A stretch of DNA of 64,000 nt from Epiperipatus broadwayi (Eukaryota; Onychophora; Udeonychophora; Euonychophora; Peripatidae), in NCBI GenBank assembly GCA_028023455.1, contig JAQFVV010006203.1:9520876-9584875 (forward strand). Direction: 5' to 3'. Of this stretch, positions 10,866 through 23,626 are shown one piece after another. The notes below the pieces were generated by a model, which was given only the letters and a program-made list of their open reading frames with translations, had not been told where the DNA came from and made no database searches. The first letter of the stretch is position 1. Each line of letters opens with the position of its first letter. The position numbers were made by a program, and so were the translations under genes.

Positions 10866-13017
10866 TGTAATGGGCACATATGTACGTTACATTGTTTTTT
10901 TATTAGTAAACATGAAAAGAATAAAAGTTAGCAAATAAAACTTTTTTTAAGAATTAAAAATTGAAAATTAAAAAATCATCTTAAACTTGTATATATATAA
11001 AATTGCATAGATAAAAAAAAAATTATTAAAATAAAACTTTATTAAAAATAGAAAAACTAAATCTTTCAACAAAAAGATTTAGAGATAAAAATATATCTTT
11101 AAGTTTGAAAAACACATTAATTAATCAGAAAATGGAAATGATTGTTTTAATTAGTTAAATATAAACTAGCCCTTGGGCATTTAAAATATATAAGCAAAGG
11201 TCAGATAGGAGAGAAAAACAATGGAATCAGACCTCAGCGAAAGTACCATCACATCGATGATGTAATGTAAATTGAATCCTTAGAATTAATATAAAAGGAA
11301 AGGTTTGGAAAGTTAGTTAGTTATTACAATGTGACTATATGTGTTAGTGCAGAGTTGAAGGAGAAGGAATTGAAAAGAGGCACTCTTCAATCCCTTCACT
11401 TTTGTTAAAAAAAAGAAGAAATGACATCGTTTTTTCTACATTAAGTTCCAGCTAAACTAAAAGACCTCCAGATAAATAAATAAAAAAACAACGGCTAACT
11501 CAACCAATCTCTTTAGGACGGCATGGGAATTCATGTTCAAACGGCAAGCAACTGATAAAAATGAACTGTTTAAAACTGTAAAAACTTAATAATTAATGAA
11601 CATTAAATTAAAAACTTTCCGTATTTAAAATAATTGCAATAGAATCCTATCTGACCAAACTAAATTATTTATTAATTAGTTATAATTTTATTTGATGTAT
11701 TTCTTTTTTGTAAAATCATTTCCATTTATTTTTTTTTTGTTCTTTAAGTTTTATTTATGATTTCTGGTTTTGCGATTAATTAAATTATATAAATGTTAAA
11801 CTTATGTTGGGCATGGATGGCTATATAGATTTGTAAAGTTATATTTAGGGGAGGGTAATCTTAGGTTATTTGTTTCGTAGTTGAATTGGGTCAATGGATT
11901 GGATATATTGGTGTAATTAGTAGATGTAGTATGAGGTTCAGTATGGGCAGAATCACTTTATATGCCGCACACTTCCTTTTTGGCCTATGGAATGCGATTT
12001 GTAAGTCGGCAAAGTGACTGCAGTTCTTTTCTATGGAGTTTTTTTATTGCTCTTCTTGTCAGATAGATGTAGTATTCCTATCTGATGAGAGGCAATTTTT
12101 TCTCTTAAACTTTTGTGCTGCCGTATTTCGTATTACATTGAATGCATCGATATATCAGATGAATCAACGTTAGTTTGACTGCAAGCTTTTGGCCTAAGGT
12201 TAAATAAGGATAGAATATTTTCTTTCAAATACAAATCTATGTAGTCTATTCATACTCGACACTCTAAATAAAAATGCATTAAATTTAAGTTGGGTATGGA
12301 TGTTGCATGGATTCGTTATCGGTTAATTATGTTTTTGGTTTTCATATTTGATCAAAATATATAGACATTCGGTAAATAATGATACCTTACGGTGAGTATC
12401 TAAAATGTATTTATTCGGATGTCTTTTAAGTTATTGGTGTCTCTGCAGTATCTTATGATGAATACCATTGGGTTTCTTGTATTCCCTATGCAATTGATGG
12501 TATCAATGACTTTCTATTTTGATCATTTATGTTTATTTTAAAATGTTTTTTAACCGTGTAATCTATGTAACCGATCTATACTCAACATTTTAAAACAAAC
12601 TTTTATAAACCCACCTGTGTGAACTTATAATAGTATAAAAATTAAAATGTAAATTAAAATCTAAAATAAAAGTTAAAAATAATGTTAAATGTTAAAGTAA
12701 ACATGCTAAAATAATAATGTTAAATTTTATATATATGTGCGTAAATAAATGTTTGTATGTTAATTACTGGCAGTGGCTTATTTTATTCTTTTTTTAAAAA
12801 ATTATTCTTAGATAAGAATTTATGAAATATAAATCTCTGCTGTTCCACTGAGCTAGTGACAATGGGCTAATGACCGGAATCAAAATATATAAATTAAAAA
12901 AAAAATATTTTTTTTTGACTTACGTATCTGCCTACTTTATAAATTTTTCTAGGTTCAAATGCCTAGTTGGTGCCCTGTAGTGCAGATTACGTTAAGCTCC
13001 TTCTCCAGATTGTTATA
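10866..13017 (+). repeat. Long LTR-like repeat, copy 2
   Basis: Starts TGTAATGGGC and ends near gattgttata, then a short TA run. Same order as copy 1: TATA box about 11290, H1 11363-11397, module A about 11792-12275 with H2 at 12055-12089, module B about 12283-12600. Confidence 0.7.
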
Positions 13018-15920
13018 TATATATATATAATTGGCATATGTTCAGGTAACAGGGTTTTTATTCTAAAGCATTTAAAAAAAACGACCAATTTCAATTTTTA
13101 CTTGCCTTGTATTGCATAGACATGACCTTGCTGTTCGTTATTAGACCCATTTCTTTTCAATACAATTCAAAGGAGGATTGTTGATTGGGAGTTTATAAAA
13201 AGTTCAGTTTTGGGCGCTGTAGAACTGAAGTTACGATTCGTAGACCTTGAACTTCAAATTCACTTGATCATTAGCTAAATTAAAATTTATATATGACAAA
13301 ATGTAAATTAAGCAAAAATTTGTGCATTTTTGGAGGCTTGTTAAAAGTTATCGTAAGCAAGAGTAGATGCGTTCCTGAAATGATATGTGTTAGAAAATAT
13401 TGAGATTAGGAGATATAAAATGCTAGAGAAAAAAATTCTTATGAATAACTTGCATCTAATTGTCTAATTGCTTTTCTGCTGTTTTGGCTAAAATACATAA
13501 ACCCAAATGCTTGAAAGCTGCGAAATTAAAAAAAAATTATTCCGAAACTCTCATCCATGAGCGTTCATCCTTTAATGAAAAGGATATACTACATTTTGGA
13601 TATACTACAGTTGATGAGAAAGTAAAAACTCAAAAATAATTAACTAATGCTTTTTTTATATAGAGATATAAATTTAAAATGTATATACATTTTTTATAAA
13701 ATAAATAAATTGCTTAATATATTTATAAATTATAATTTTGATAGTTGATAAGTATCGTAATAATTAATCTGGCATTATTTTTAAATATTTTTATAAAATT
13801 ATTATTTAACAATGTGGATTAATTTAATCTGAGGTTAAATCATTTTACTTTTACTATTAGATGCTTAATAATATAATAATGATCCAAATATAAGCCTTCA
13901 AAAGTGGATAACTAGCGATTCTGGGAAATAAAAGCACATGAATTAATAAACCAGTTAGTGAACTGCATTGGGTCTTTGAATAAAATTAATATATATATAT
14001 ATATAATCTTGACTACATTTGAATAAAAGATCTCGTTGACATTTTTCAAGTTTCAAGCAATTTTTAAGATTATTTTTTTGAGTGGTAGTCCAAAGACAAT
14101 AAAATAGTTTTATAATTATTAGTCAATAAGTGGGTATTTAAATATTTACATTGTCAAAAAAAAAAAAAATAAAGCATATAATCATGAAAATGCTTTTTGG
14201 CTGAATTAACTTTCATTAATTGATAGAGATCACAATCCATTCCAAAAGTCTTGATCCTTATTTAGTGTTTGTCCAAAATATGTTACTACAATTTCCTTTA
14301 TAGTAGTTAATAATTGTCAATATAGTTATATGAAGATGATAGTCATCAATTAGTATGTATAAAAGAGAAATTGTAAATTGAAATATAGTAATATATATAA
14401 TTACATGTATAGTATTACCAATTTATTAATTCTCTACAGGGTAAAAACTATCCACAAAAGTTGTTTTTCTATAGGGATAAAATCTATTAATTTGAAATTC
14501 TAGATTCTAGAGCCTTTTCAGATTTGTAAATTTTTTAGTTTATAAATAGAATATACACCTAGGTCTTGTTTTATGCAGATTATTTTAATGTGAATTTGAA
14601 GTTATGTGATCATATTTTTTCTTAATATCTTTCATATTTTACTATATTTATTAGATATCAAGAAATTTAAATTATTAATTAGCAGCTAATGTGAATATGG
14701 CCTGAAGCTGTATTTAGAATCTTAGATAACCTACTTATACTTATGAGTAAATAATAATAATAGATTATACTTACATATAAAAATATGGCAATAAATATTC
14801 AAAAATTTTAAATTTTTAAAATGTATTTTGTTAGATATAACAGAAATAATTTTTTAGATTGTTAAAATAAATAATGAAGATTTTATTGATTTTTTAAACT
14901 GAAAATAATCTTTCTAATGATAATGTATAATCTTTTTGTTTTGATTGCGATCTCATTTTTTAAATATAGAAACAGAAAACCATTAACACAACATAAGACT
15001 GAAAGTGGTACTAGTTGTACATCACATCACAAATCTGATTTCTTATCAGTTCACAAACGAATGCATAGTGTCAAATAGCGGTAATGATTAAAATATGTAT
15101 GAAAAAATGTAAAATTAAATACTATAGTTAATAAAAAAATGTTTGTCTTGTATTAATTTTTTTCAAATACTTGAAATTTTTTATTAGTCATACTTTATTT
15201 TCTTATTTTTTTAATGTGAATTTTAAAGTAATTTTTTCTTGTTGCTTTGCTTTTATACGATTTCTGAAAATTACTGGAACATATCCCTCATTTTTTAAGG
15301 TAAGTTAAGTCTATTTTTGTGCAATTTCTTTTGTGTGCATTTTCTGAGGAACCTATCTACTGCATAAAACAAGACCCAGATGTACACTTATTTTTATATC
15401 AGTAAAAAATGTATTATAATAATAATTAAAACAGTAATTCAAAATAATAATTTGTATTTATTTTATGATAATTTTGAATTAATAATTTGTATTTATTGAT
15501 TAAGCCTTTAACAGGTTGGCATTTTCTATTGCTAAATCTGGTGACAATTTTTGCCAATTTTCAACATCTGATTTTAATTTTAAACTATTATCCTGTATAG
15601 GAACTTGTTAAAAATATAAGTTTACAAATGATGTACAGTCTAAAAAATCATATTTCAAGTTTGAAAATATTGAAAAAATAAAAACAAACACAGTATGTAA
15701 TGAGAACATATGACTTTTTTCTCATTGTGAGTAGGAAAGAAATCAAATAGGGACTAGAAAATTAATGAAGTTTTTGTTAACTAAAATTTATTTTTAAAAT
15801 GGGAACGAATAAATGTAAAGCCATAATAAATCTATCAAATTATGTTCTAAAATATAAAATTGCAATTACATTTTTTCAAATATCTGAAAAACTCCTAGTA
15901 CTATGTTGATAAAAGCATTA
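13018..15920. other. AT-rich DNA, no gene seen
   Basis: No recognisable protein or repeat. Short TA runs near 13015-13031 and 13988-14005 and an A run near 14157-14169 are the only features. Confidence 0.5.
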
Positions 15921-15924
15921 CCAA

Positions 15925-16146
15925 AAAATATTAATATCATTTATGTTCTTTATTACTTTTTACAACCAGATGGTTCTGATTTCTCGAGTAATCTTCTTCA
16001 AAATTTTTACTTATATTCTCAAATCTTAAGATTTTAGAAGATAAGTAGAAGTTCTGAAGAAAATTGCTGGGGCAAACAAAACTATCACATTGTAAAAAGC
16101 ATTGTAAAAAGTAATAAAGAATATAAATGATATTAATATTATATAG
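15925..16146. repeat. Small TIR element (MITE-like)
   Basis: Inverted arms of about 40 bp (15927-15966 and 16102-16143) with cores ctttattactttttacaa and ttgtaaaaagtaataaag enclose about 135 bp of unique sequence. The palindromic ends contain aatattaatat, which hides any target duplication. A minus-strand ORF at 15937-16182 merely reads through it. Confidence 0.65.
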
Positions 16147-17750
16147 ATTTGGCAATGCAATAAAAAAGATTACATTACCCAAAAAGTGTTACAATGTTAT
16201 CAATTGTAATTTTCTTTGTTAGCATTATAGTTAAATTTATTAACTTCTATTTTTAAAAATAAAAACAAATAAAATCAATGTGTATACCTATATTCTTTTG
16301 GTTTTTAATAATTATTACACAATTATTGTCTAAAAATAGTCATTAATTTTTAGTAAACTAGGCAAAAAATGAACTTTCTTGCTATTCCAAAAATGTTCTC
16401 AAAGTAATCTCATACCAGAGAATAATAAATTGGATTCCTACGGATTGGGCTAGATTACTTTGACATAACCGACTATTGAAAAATAGTGATCTCTTCAGAT
16501 TTTTTAAAATTCAAATACTGATATTATGATAATTTGATTTTATACCATCAAATAAACCTAAAAACTGGAAAAATAAATTAAAGTTTGTATAGAAGAATGA
16601 CTTAAAGTGAAAGGGATATCAGTGCTATCTCTAAAACAAATATTTTTAGAATATAATAAAATTCAAAATGAACAAGTTAATTCTTTTTGTTTATTCATTT
16701 CTGTTTAAAATGGAGGTCAATTTTTTGCTTAGCAATTTAATGTATTTTTTTAGATATTAATTATAATCTTAATCATAAATTAAATAGAGTTATTGGATTA
16801 AAATGAGAAAAAACAGACTTCTCACTGCAATTAGGTTAATTGATTTATAAGTATTTAATGAATTCTTTTAATTTTATTTTAAATATGAGTACATCTAGTA
16901 AATTATGCTTTTTTTCAAATGGCAAACATTATACAGTTTAGATAGTAATAAAATTGCCAAAGTAAACACTGACATTTATTTACATTATAAAATTATGAAG
17001 ACAGGTATACATTTTCTAATATGTTTGGAAAAAGTTACTTTCAAGTGAAAGATGGTTGATGATTTAATTTTACTTCAATAAATCTGAATATGGTAATTTA
17101 ATATCACCTTTAAAATTTTGATTACCTAATATTTGGGTTAAGTGTTCTATCTGTTACACATCCTTTTGATAGTAAAAAAACGTATTTACATTTTCTTTTC
17201 ATCTAGATATTCCTAATATTCTATTGTAATCCTTCACAGATAAGATAAATATTCTACATTTATTTGATAAACTTAATTATTGTTTCATTTTCAATTTTTT
17301 AAATTTTTTTTATAAAATCTAGAAAACTCATGTAAATAAATTAGAAATTTCTATCAGATCACTGGAAAAATTAATCTTTATTTTCAATTAAATTGCAAGA
17401 AAGCCTTTTTATAAAAAAATGTTTCTTATTTTTGTGAAAGAGTGAATATTATAGTGGAGAATATAATAATAGCAGCTATGACAATAAATTAATCTATAGA
17501 TATTTTATTCTCATGATATTTCAGTCAGTGAGTATTGATTTTGCCAAGCTGAGATGGACGATTAGATATCTTTTTTATCTATTGACTTGTTGTATCTTTT
17601 ATTTTATACTGAAAGCTATCCTGAGTTTTACTTTCTTTTTTCTCACAATCTTTTACAAGGAGGATCTATTTCTTTTTCAATTTATTTACTATTTTTAATG
17701 TTTTAATTACTAATGTATTTATTGGGCAAGATTAACTGTCATGGTCATTA
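16147..17750. other. AT-rich DNA, no gene seen
   Basis: No recognisable genes or repeats; the 61-residue ORF at 17513 is Phe/Leu-rich from T-rich composition. Confidence 0.5.
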
Positions 17751-17759
17751 AAGCAATTA

Positions 17760-18210
17760 TAAACTGCATGCTGGTATCTCTAAATTTAATCCAAGTCTCT
17801 GATTTCTCCTCTCCACAATAGCAAACTTCAGTATTTCTATACCCATCTTACATGAAGCTATTTCTAAGTTTTTTATAATTTCTTGGAATGCAGTTAAAGT
17901 TCTATGGTCTGTATAGTATCTTCTAGAAATTGTCTAGCTCTCTCTATTTCAGTTTTTTAATTCATTCAATAATATCAGTGACATGTTTATTCTTTCACCC
18001 ATGTATTTCATTTTTTATCTCTTCTTGTTATCATTTACATGTTTCTCTTCATGCTTTAATGTTTCTGTATCACTCTTCTTTGAAATGTCTAAGTCTCATA
18101 TCCATATATAAGAGTTTCAAAATACATCTATTAAAAACTTTCTTTTTCAAACATATAGGGATTTTTTTTTTTTAATATTTACTTCTAGCTTAAGCACTTC
18201 ATCAAGTTGA
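17760..18210 (-). mobile_element. RTE-like LINE, 3' fragment (decayed)
   Basis: Matches the 3' part of the copy at 6566-8016 over its length, in the same orientation, with many substitutions and small gaps. Conserved runs include cagttttttaattcattcaat, tctcttcttgtta and gtctaagtctcatatccat. All frames are broken. It corresponds to the C-terminal domain and 3' end only. Confidence 0.7.
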
Positions 18211-20640
18211 TTTTCTGCATGCTACATTAATAATTGTATAAATAAATGAAACAATTATTCATATTATTTCCAGAATCAATAGTGAATAGACAAAGTTATC
18301 ACTATTAATAGTAAAAATGGACAGACACCTTTAATAAAAAATGTCATTACAATAGAAATTAAAAGCAAAATCTTAATGGGTGGTAGGTTCTATTCTTTTA
18401 TGTTACTATTTGGCCACTATAGTAAGTTGCTACAAAACTATTCAATTTATATTATCTAATAAGATGGATTATAAACTATGTTAATAGTATTTTATTTTAG
18501 TTTGTTAGGATATATTAAACTTATCGTCAAATTTTTGGAAATGGATTATCCTTCAATTTTTCTTGTAGCACCTTTATTACTCTAATTACATCATGGTTAA
18601 TGAATTTGTTGCCTCAAATTACATCATACTTTTATTTGAACTAGACATATAGTTATGATCTCTTTAGAAATTTTCTGATATTTGAAGTAGCATTGTTTAA
18701 TGAAAAAATCTACTAAGATTTAACTAAACATATGTTACTACCAAATTCCAACAAATAAAAACGCTCAATCTATATTAAATATGCTTAAATTTTATCATAA
18801 TTTTAGAACTGGAATTCAAATTATATCAAAAGATTATCTAAAGTCTCGTTTGTATGAGCTTAGTCTTATTAACTGTCTTTAAACAAACACATTTCCTCTA
18901 ACCTTTCTTTTTAATTAAATATTTGAAAATGTAATTAATTAAATACAAAACATGTAATAACATTAACTTTATTTAACTGTACTCTCTATAGAAGTTTTCT
19001 GATGTTTCAAGTGACAACATTTGATGAAAAAATCTCTTTACATTATTTTTTACAAATGTAATCTTTTAAATGATAGACATTCTAAACGTTAATATTTAAA
19101 CTTTGCTAAATAGAAAAATAAGTTACTAAACATAGTTCTCAACCATAAGAGTGGTGCTTTTTGTTATTGTAAGTAATGCTATCTATTCATAGCAACTGTA
19201 GAGCAAAATAGTTCTTATTTATATTCCATGCTTTAAATAAAAATGATTTTAGTTTAAACATATTAAAAAATGAAAATATGTTTTAAAATTTAAAATTAAC
19301 TTATTATTGTTAAAATTTTACAAGAAATTTTTTTATCCTGTTTATAAAAACCATTCTTGTTAGACACTAAAAATGCTTTTTGTTTTGCCAACTATTTTCA
19401 AATAAAATCTAATTGTAGTATAGTTTTTTGGTAAAATAAATATTTTATAACTATATTGAATAAATAAACTTAAATTTGTAAATAAATTACTGAAAATTAC
19501 AATTTTTCTTTTCAAAAAGACACATTCAAAAATTGTATTGAGATCAAACTATCTACCAATTAGAAATCATTGCTTGTATTAAATCAAAGTAGGGTGTCTG
19601 CCAGCTTGTTTTATATACAAACTAACATTCTAATTTTCCAAAGCTCTGTATAATATAGACATCTTCAAACTTTTTTGAAAAAATTAACATTATAGATAAC
19701 TGCAAAATAATGGAAAAAAAGTCAAAAGTGATAGCACACCATTGTCCCCAAATAAGCAATTGTGTAATTACTAAATCAGAAGTATTTTAACTAGTCTATT
19801 TTGTATCAGAAATGTTATTAAACAAGACTAACTGGATAAAATTGCTTAAACACTCAATCTGCCACAAGGATATGGATTTTAGTGAAGTTTATTGTCTATA
19901 TAAACTTTGAAACTTTCCAATGCAATATAACAAATCAATCCTTTCACACAGTACATGTAAGAAGGTTAAAATTGCTTGCATATTTGTGTGTATGAATGTG
20001 TAAAATAAAAGGATAATATATACTAATAATTATTATTAATCAAATTCATCATCCTAATTCCAGAAGTAAAAAATCAAGGCAGCTAAAGAATAAAAAGTTA
20101 GAAAAACATGAAAAAGATTGGAATTAAACTTGTATAAATATAATTAAGTAATAAAGTATAATCTCATTGTCATAAGATAGTAATGCAGAGTAATTGATCA
20201 ATGGTATGAGAAGCTCGCTACTGTTGGTTTATTTAGTATTACGGATGAATAAAGATAGTAAACGTAAAAAATAGAGAAGAGAATAAAAGAAACAATAAAA
20301 CACTGTTATTTTTTATCACCGTTTATTTTTAAATTTAAATATTCTCTTATTATAGTAAAATAGTGAGAACAATAATATGAATGTGCAATCATACCATATA
20401 TCAACTCACAGAACGTCCTAAAAAAACTACACAGATATAAAAGTTAAACGCCTTACATGTATTCGTATTTCAGATTAACCTGTCTATGTGTTTTGTTATC
20501 GCTGTTACTGTTGTTGTTGGAAATTCTTTAAAATTAGTATTTAGCTTCAACTTACAAGTAAATATGTATATGTTTGGTTGTCTATGATTAGTATATAACA
20601 ACACACAATTATGTGCTAGTATAGAGATAGTGATCATGTG
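18211..20640. other. AT-rich DNA, no gene seen
   Basis: No coding signal or repeat recognised. Confidence 0.5.
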
Positions 20641-21168
20641 ATGTTTAGTGGTTTAACACCAATCCCGCCTAATAGGATAGTGGTGGCTATGGTTGTTTAA
20701 GAGCCAAAGACACCAAAATGTATGGGTGCTGAATTGAGTTCAGACCCATATGACTATATAAGCTATTGATCTTAGATTGAAAATATTATAGTGTTTTCAA
20801 TTTCATTCTCATAGTTTTGTAGTAAAGTAGAGTTAAAAGGTGGCTGCTGGAGGGTTGCATTAGATCCTAAGATCTAGGTGCAGTGCTCTCAGATCCAAGG
20901 CTCCTCACTGATGATGGCCACAAGCCAGAAACTAGTCTGGGGATATTGGATGAGTAGGCACTAGATAGGGATTTTATGCACAAGCCTTCTGGCATCCATT
21001 GATTACTCTGTTTGGCACAGGGTGGCACTACTGTATGGAGAGTTTTGCCTTTGTGCTAGTAACGGGAATGATATTGAAAATGTGTTCTCGGTCTTTTATC
21101 TCTTAGAAAATAATAAAATGTCTTTTTTCAGTTCATAGGAAACTGCGTTTATTTATTTATTTATTTAT
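20641..21168 (+). repeat. GC-richer hammerhead-bearing repeat with (TTTA)n end
   Basis: About 500 bp of composition clearly unlike the AT-rich surroundings. It includes a complete hammerhead ribozyme motif at 20895-20949 and ends against a tttatttatttatttattta microsatellite at about 21149-21168. No ORF. The left edge is set only by the change in base composition. It is probably a retrozyme-like or Penelope terminal-repeat copy; only one unit is present here. Confidence 0.6.
20895..20949 (+). ncRNA. Hammerhead ribozyme, type I
   Basis: A small self-cleaving RNA. The core box CTGATGA is at 20908-20914. Stem II is TGGC/GCCA (20915-20918, 20924-20927) with loop CACAA. GAAA is at 20928-20931. 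Stem III is minimal, A-U and C-G pairs closing a UA loop (20931-20936), followed by the cleavage nucleotide C20937. Stem I pairs TCCTCA (20902-20907) with TGGGGA (20938-20943, one G-U). Beyond an internal loop (GGC opposite TA), CCAA (20895-20898) pairs with TTGG (20946-20949). Every universally required core base is present. A very short stem III is typical of Penelope and metazoan retrozyme hammerheads, which may act as dimers. Confidence 0.87.
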
Positions 21169-23445
21169 TTTGCACAAACAATTTTTGAAACTAAGAAATT
21201 CGACCTTATAAACTAATAAACAAACGCATATATATTTAGTTGAAAGATTAAATTAAATGATAGTCGTAAAAAATTCCAATCCCCCCAAAAAAAGTTTCAA
21301 CTTATACAAAAAAAATTTAGCACTTAAAATTATTTTGTTTATTTTCATATAAAGGTATAATCAAATTATATGAAATTTAATTTGATAATACTATAACATA
21401 CAATAAAAATAATAATTTAAAAAGGTAAAATTGAGGATTAAATATATGTAAAATGTAAGTTCGTATATATATGTGACTGGTAATGTGCATAAATATATAT
21501 GTAAATATAAATTACCTTAGCATATATCTAAAGATATATTTTAAGTAACAGTAATTAATAATAAATATTTAATTAAAAAACATTTATTATAAATTTTTTG
21601 GTCGATATAACATACAGTCGCTCGAAAAATTACATTTAAGGCTGCTATGTAAAATTTAAAAAATACTATGACTAGATCATAAACCTGATCAGTAAGTTTT
21701 TCAACTAGCTAGATGTCTTATTCTTACTATGTCTGCTATTGTAAAACCATATTTCGTTAGACTTGATATTTTAAATGAATGAACAGTACAAGACTTCCTA
21801 AAAAGTATTTTATGGAAAACTTGAGCCAAGTTTTCATTTGAGAATACTAAAAAGTAGAATATTGATTGTTTTCATTTTGAAAATATGTGTCTAAGGATAT
21901 AATACAGTGGGAAACTACATTTAGATAATATTTTGAAGAAGGATTTGCTGCTGAAAAGTTATCAACAAAATAACAGAACATGTATTATATAAGGACATAT
22001 TTTGTTCATAGATTGATTTGTTGCTGTTGCTTATGTTATAAAAAATAAAAATAATATATTATTGTGATAACTGGAAAAAATTATTAGCAATGTGGTAGAA
22101 CCAATTAGACCTATGAATAACCTTCCATTTTTTGGCTCTTGTCAGAGAGCAATAACCCTTCATAACATTCAACTAAATATTTATACGCTTTCAAAAATCT
22201 AAATTAAATTATTCCCTGTTCCAAAGATTCTAACTCCAATCCAATTCAATCTACTTGTATAGCTACAGGGGCAAATAGTATTCTAGGAGTAATGAACAAC
22301 TGAAATAAATACATGATGTTTTCATTTTTACATCATAATAGAATCAGTTATAAACAAACTCTGTCTAATTTATCAACAAATATTATATTTCCCCTCAAAT
22401 AAATCTCTATGTTTTTAATGGGTGATAATCAAAGATCAATTATGATATCTTCCTCAAAAAACTTAATCCAGGTCGTTATTACAGATTTACTCATTTATTA
22501 TAGTTAATGATTGTACACCTAGGTCCCTATTTCATTAGCCCAGTAAGCAATTATCAATGTTAAAGAGAATTTATTTTCAGATCCAATTATTTGCCAAACT
22601 GTCGTCAAAAGCTTTTTATCTTTTCAATTGGGACTTTTATTATTGTAAATTCTACCTCCAATATATTCTGATTTTGTGTTTGCTATCTGAACTTAGCTTA
22701 TTAACTATTCTATTCTTCTAAAAAACTATTTACATTTATCAAAATTACTTTTATCTTCTAGAGATCTTTCCCAAATGATTATCTTTTATTGCATACTTAG
22801 ATTCATAGTTAAAGTGATGGTAGTCATTATTTTATTTACATTATCTAGTTATCTTGGCCCTTTCTATCTTTTTCATCAATAATATGTTCGTGATTTTTAG
22901 GATCCTTCTAAACTTAAATTTTTTTAAAAATTATTAAATAATCAGAATGACTGATTGCTAAGAAATCTTATTACTTGAAACACATGAAAGTATAAAATTG
23001 TGTTTTAATTCTAAAATACTTAGCTTTAAACTCCATCACCCGGCCTCTTCGTTAAACTGCAGAGATATATTATAATGTTTTTGCATATAAATAAAAAAAT
23101 GATAATGAAAAATATTATTTAATAATATATTTAATAGAAAGAGGCTTAATTTGTCAATATTCCATTACTCTTCATTAGATACAATGTTATTATTTAGATT
23201 TTATTTTCCAATTTTCAATTTTTAAATATTTTTATATAGAAAATAAATTGGTCTTTTATGTGTTAAATTAGATACTAAAGAAGAAACTTTTATCAAAAGA
23301 ATCATCAAATAATTTTTATGAAATTAAAAATTATGATCATATTTTACTCACAATGAACATTTGATTTTAAAAGAGTGTTCAGCTGCGGACGCATTCCAAT
23401 AATTTTGAATGTACAGAAAAGTTTATGTTCATGTTTGTTTGTTGT
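21169..23445. other. AT-rich DNA, no gene seen
   Basis: Nothing recognised. Confidence 0.5.
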
Positions 23446-23462
23446 TGTTGTTGTTGTTGTTG

Positions 23463-23515
<53 letters not shown>

Positions 23516-23626
23516 GCTGTTGTTGTTATTGTTATTATTATTGTTGTTGTTATTATTAGTATTATTATTGTTATCATCATCATCATTATTATTATTATTA
23601 TTATTATCATCATCATTATTATATTG
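23446..23626. repeat. Compound (TTG)n/(TTA)n/(TCA)n microsatellite
   Basis: About 180 bp of interleaved trinucleotide runs (TTG, then ATT, then mixed GTT/ATT, then ATC/ATT). The Leu-, Ile- or Val-rich ORFs in several frames are artefacts of the repeat. Confidence 0.95.

Larger units (their letters stand above)
8017..13017 (+). mobile_element. Non-coding LTR retrotransposon-like element (LARD/TRIM-like)
   Basis: Two direct repeats of about 2.14 kb (8021-10159 and 10866-13017), offset by 2860 bp and alike at roughly 95% by eye, flank a 706-bp interior. The second repeat begins TGTAATG and both end near (G)TTATA, the mutated form of a TGTAACG...CGTTACA terminus that is clear in the solo copy at 56036-58068. 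Right after the first repeat comes attggctacccaacttgg, which looks like an LTR end plus primer-binding site. Neither repeats nor interior encode protein, so the element would depend on enzymes from elsewhere. The left end is blunted by a LINE junction, so target duplication cannot be tested. Confidence 0.65.
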
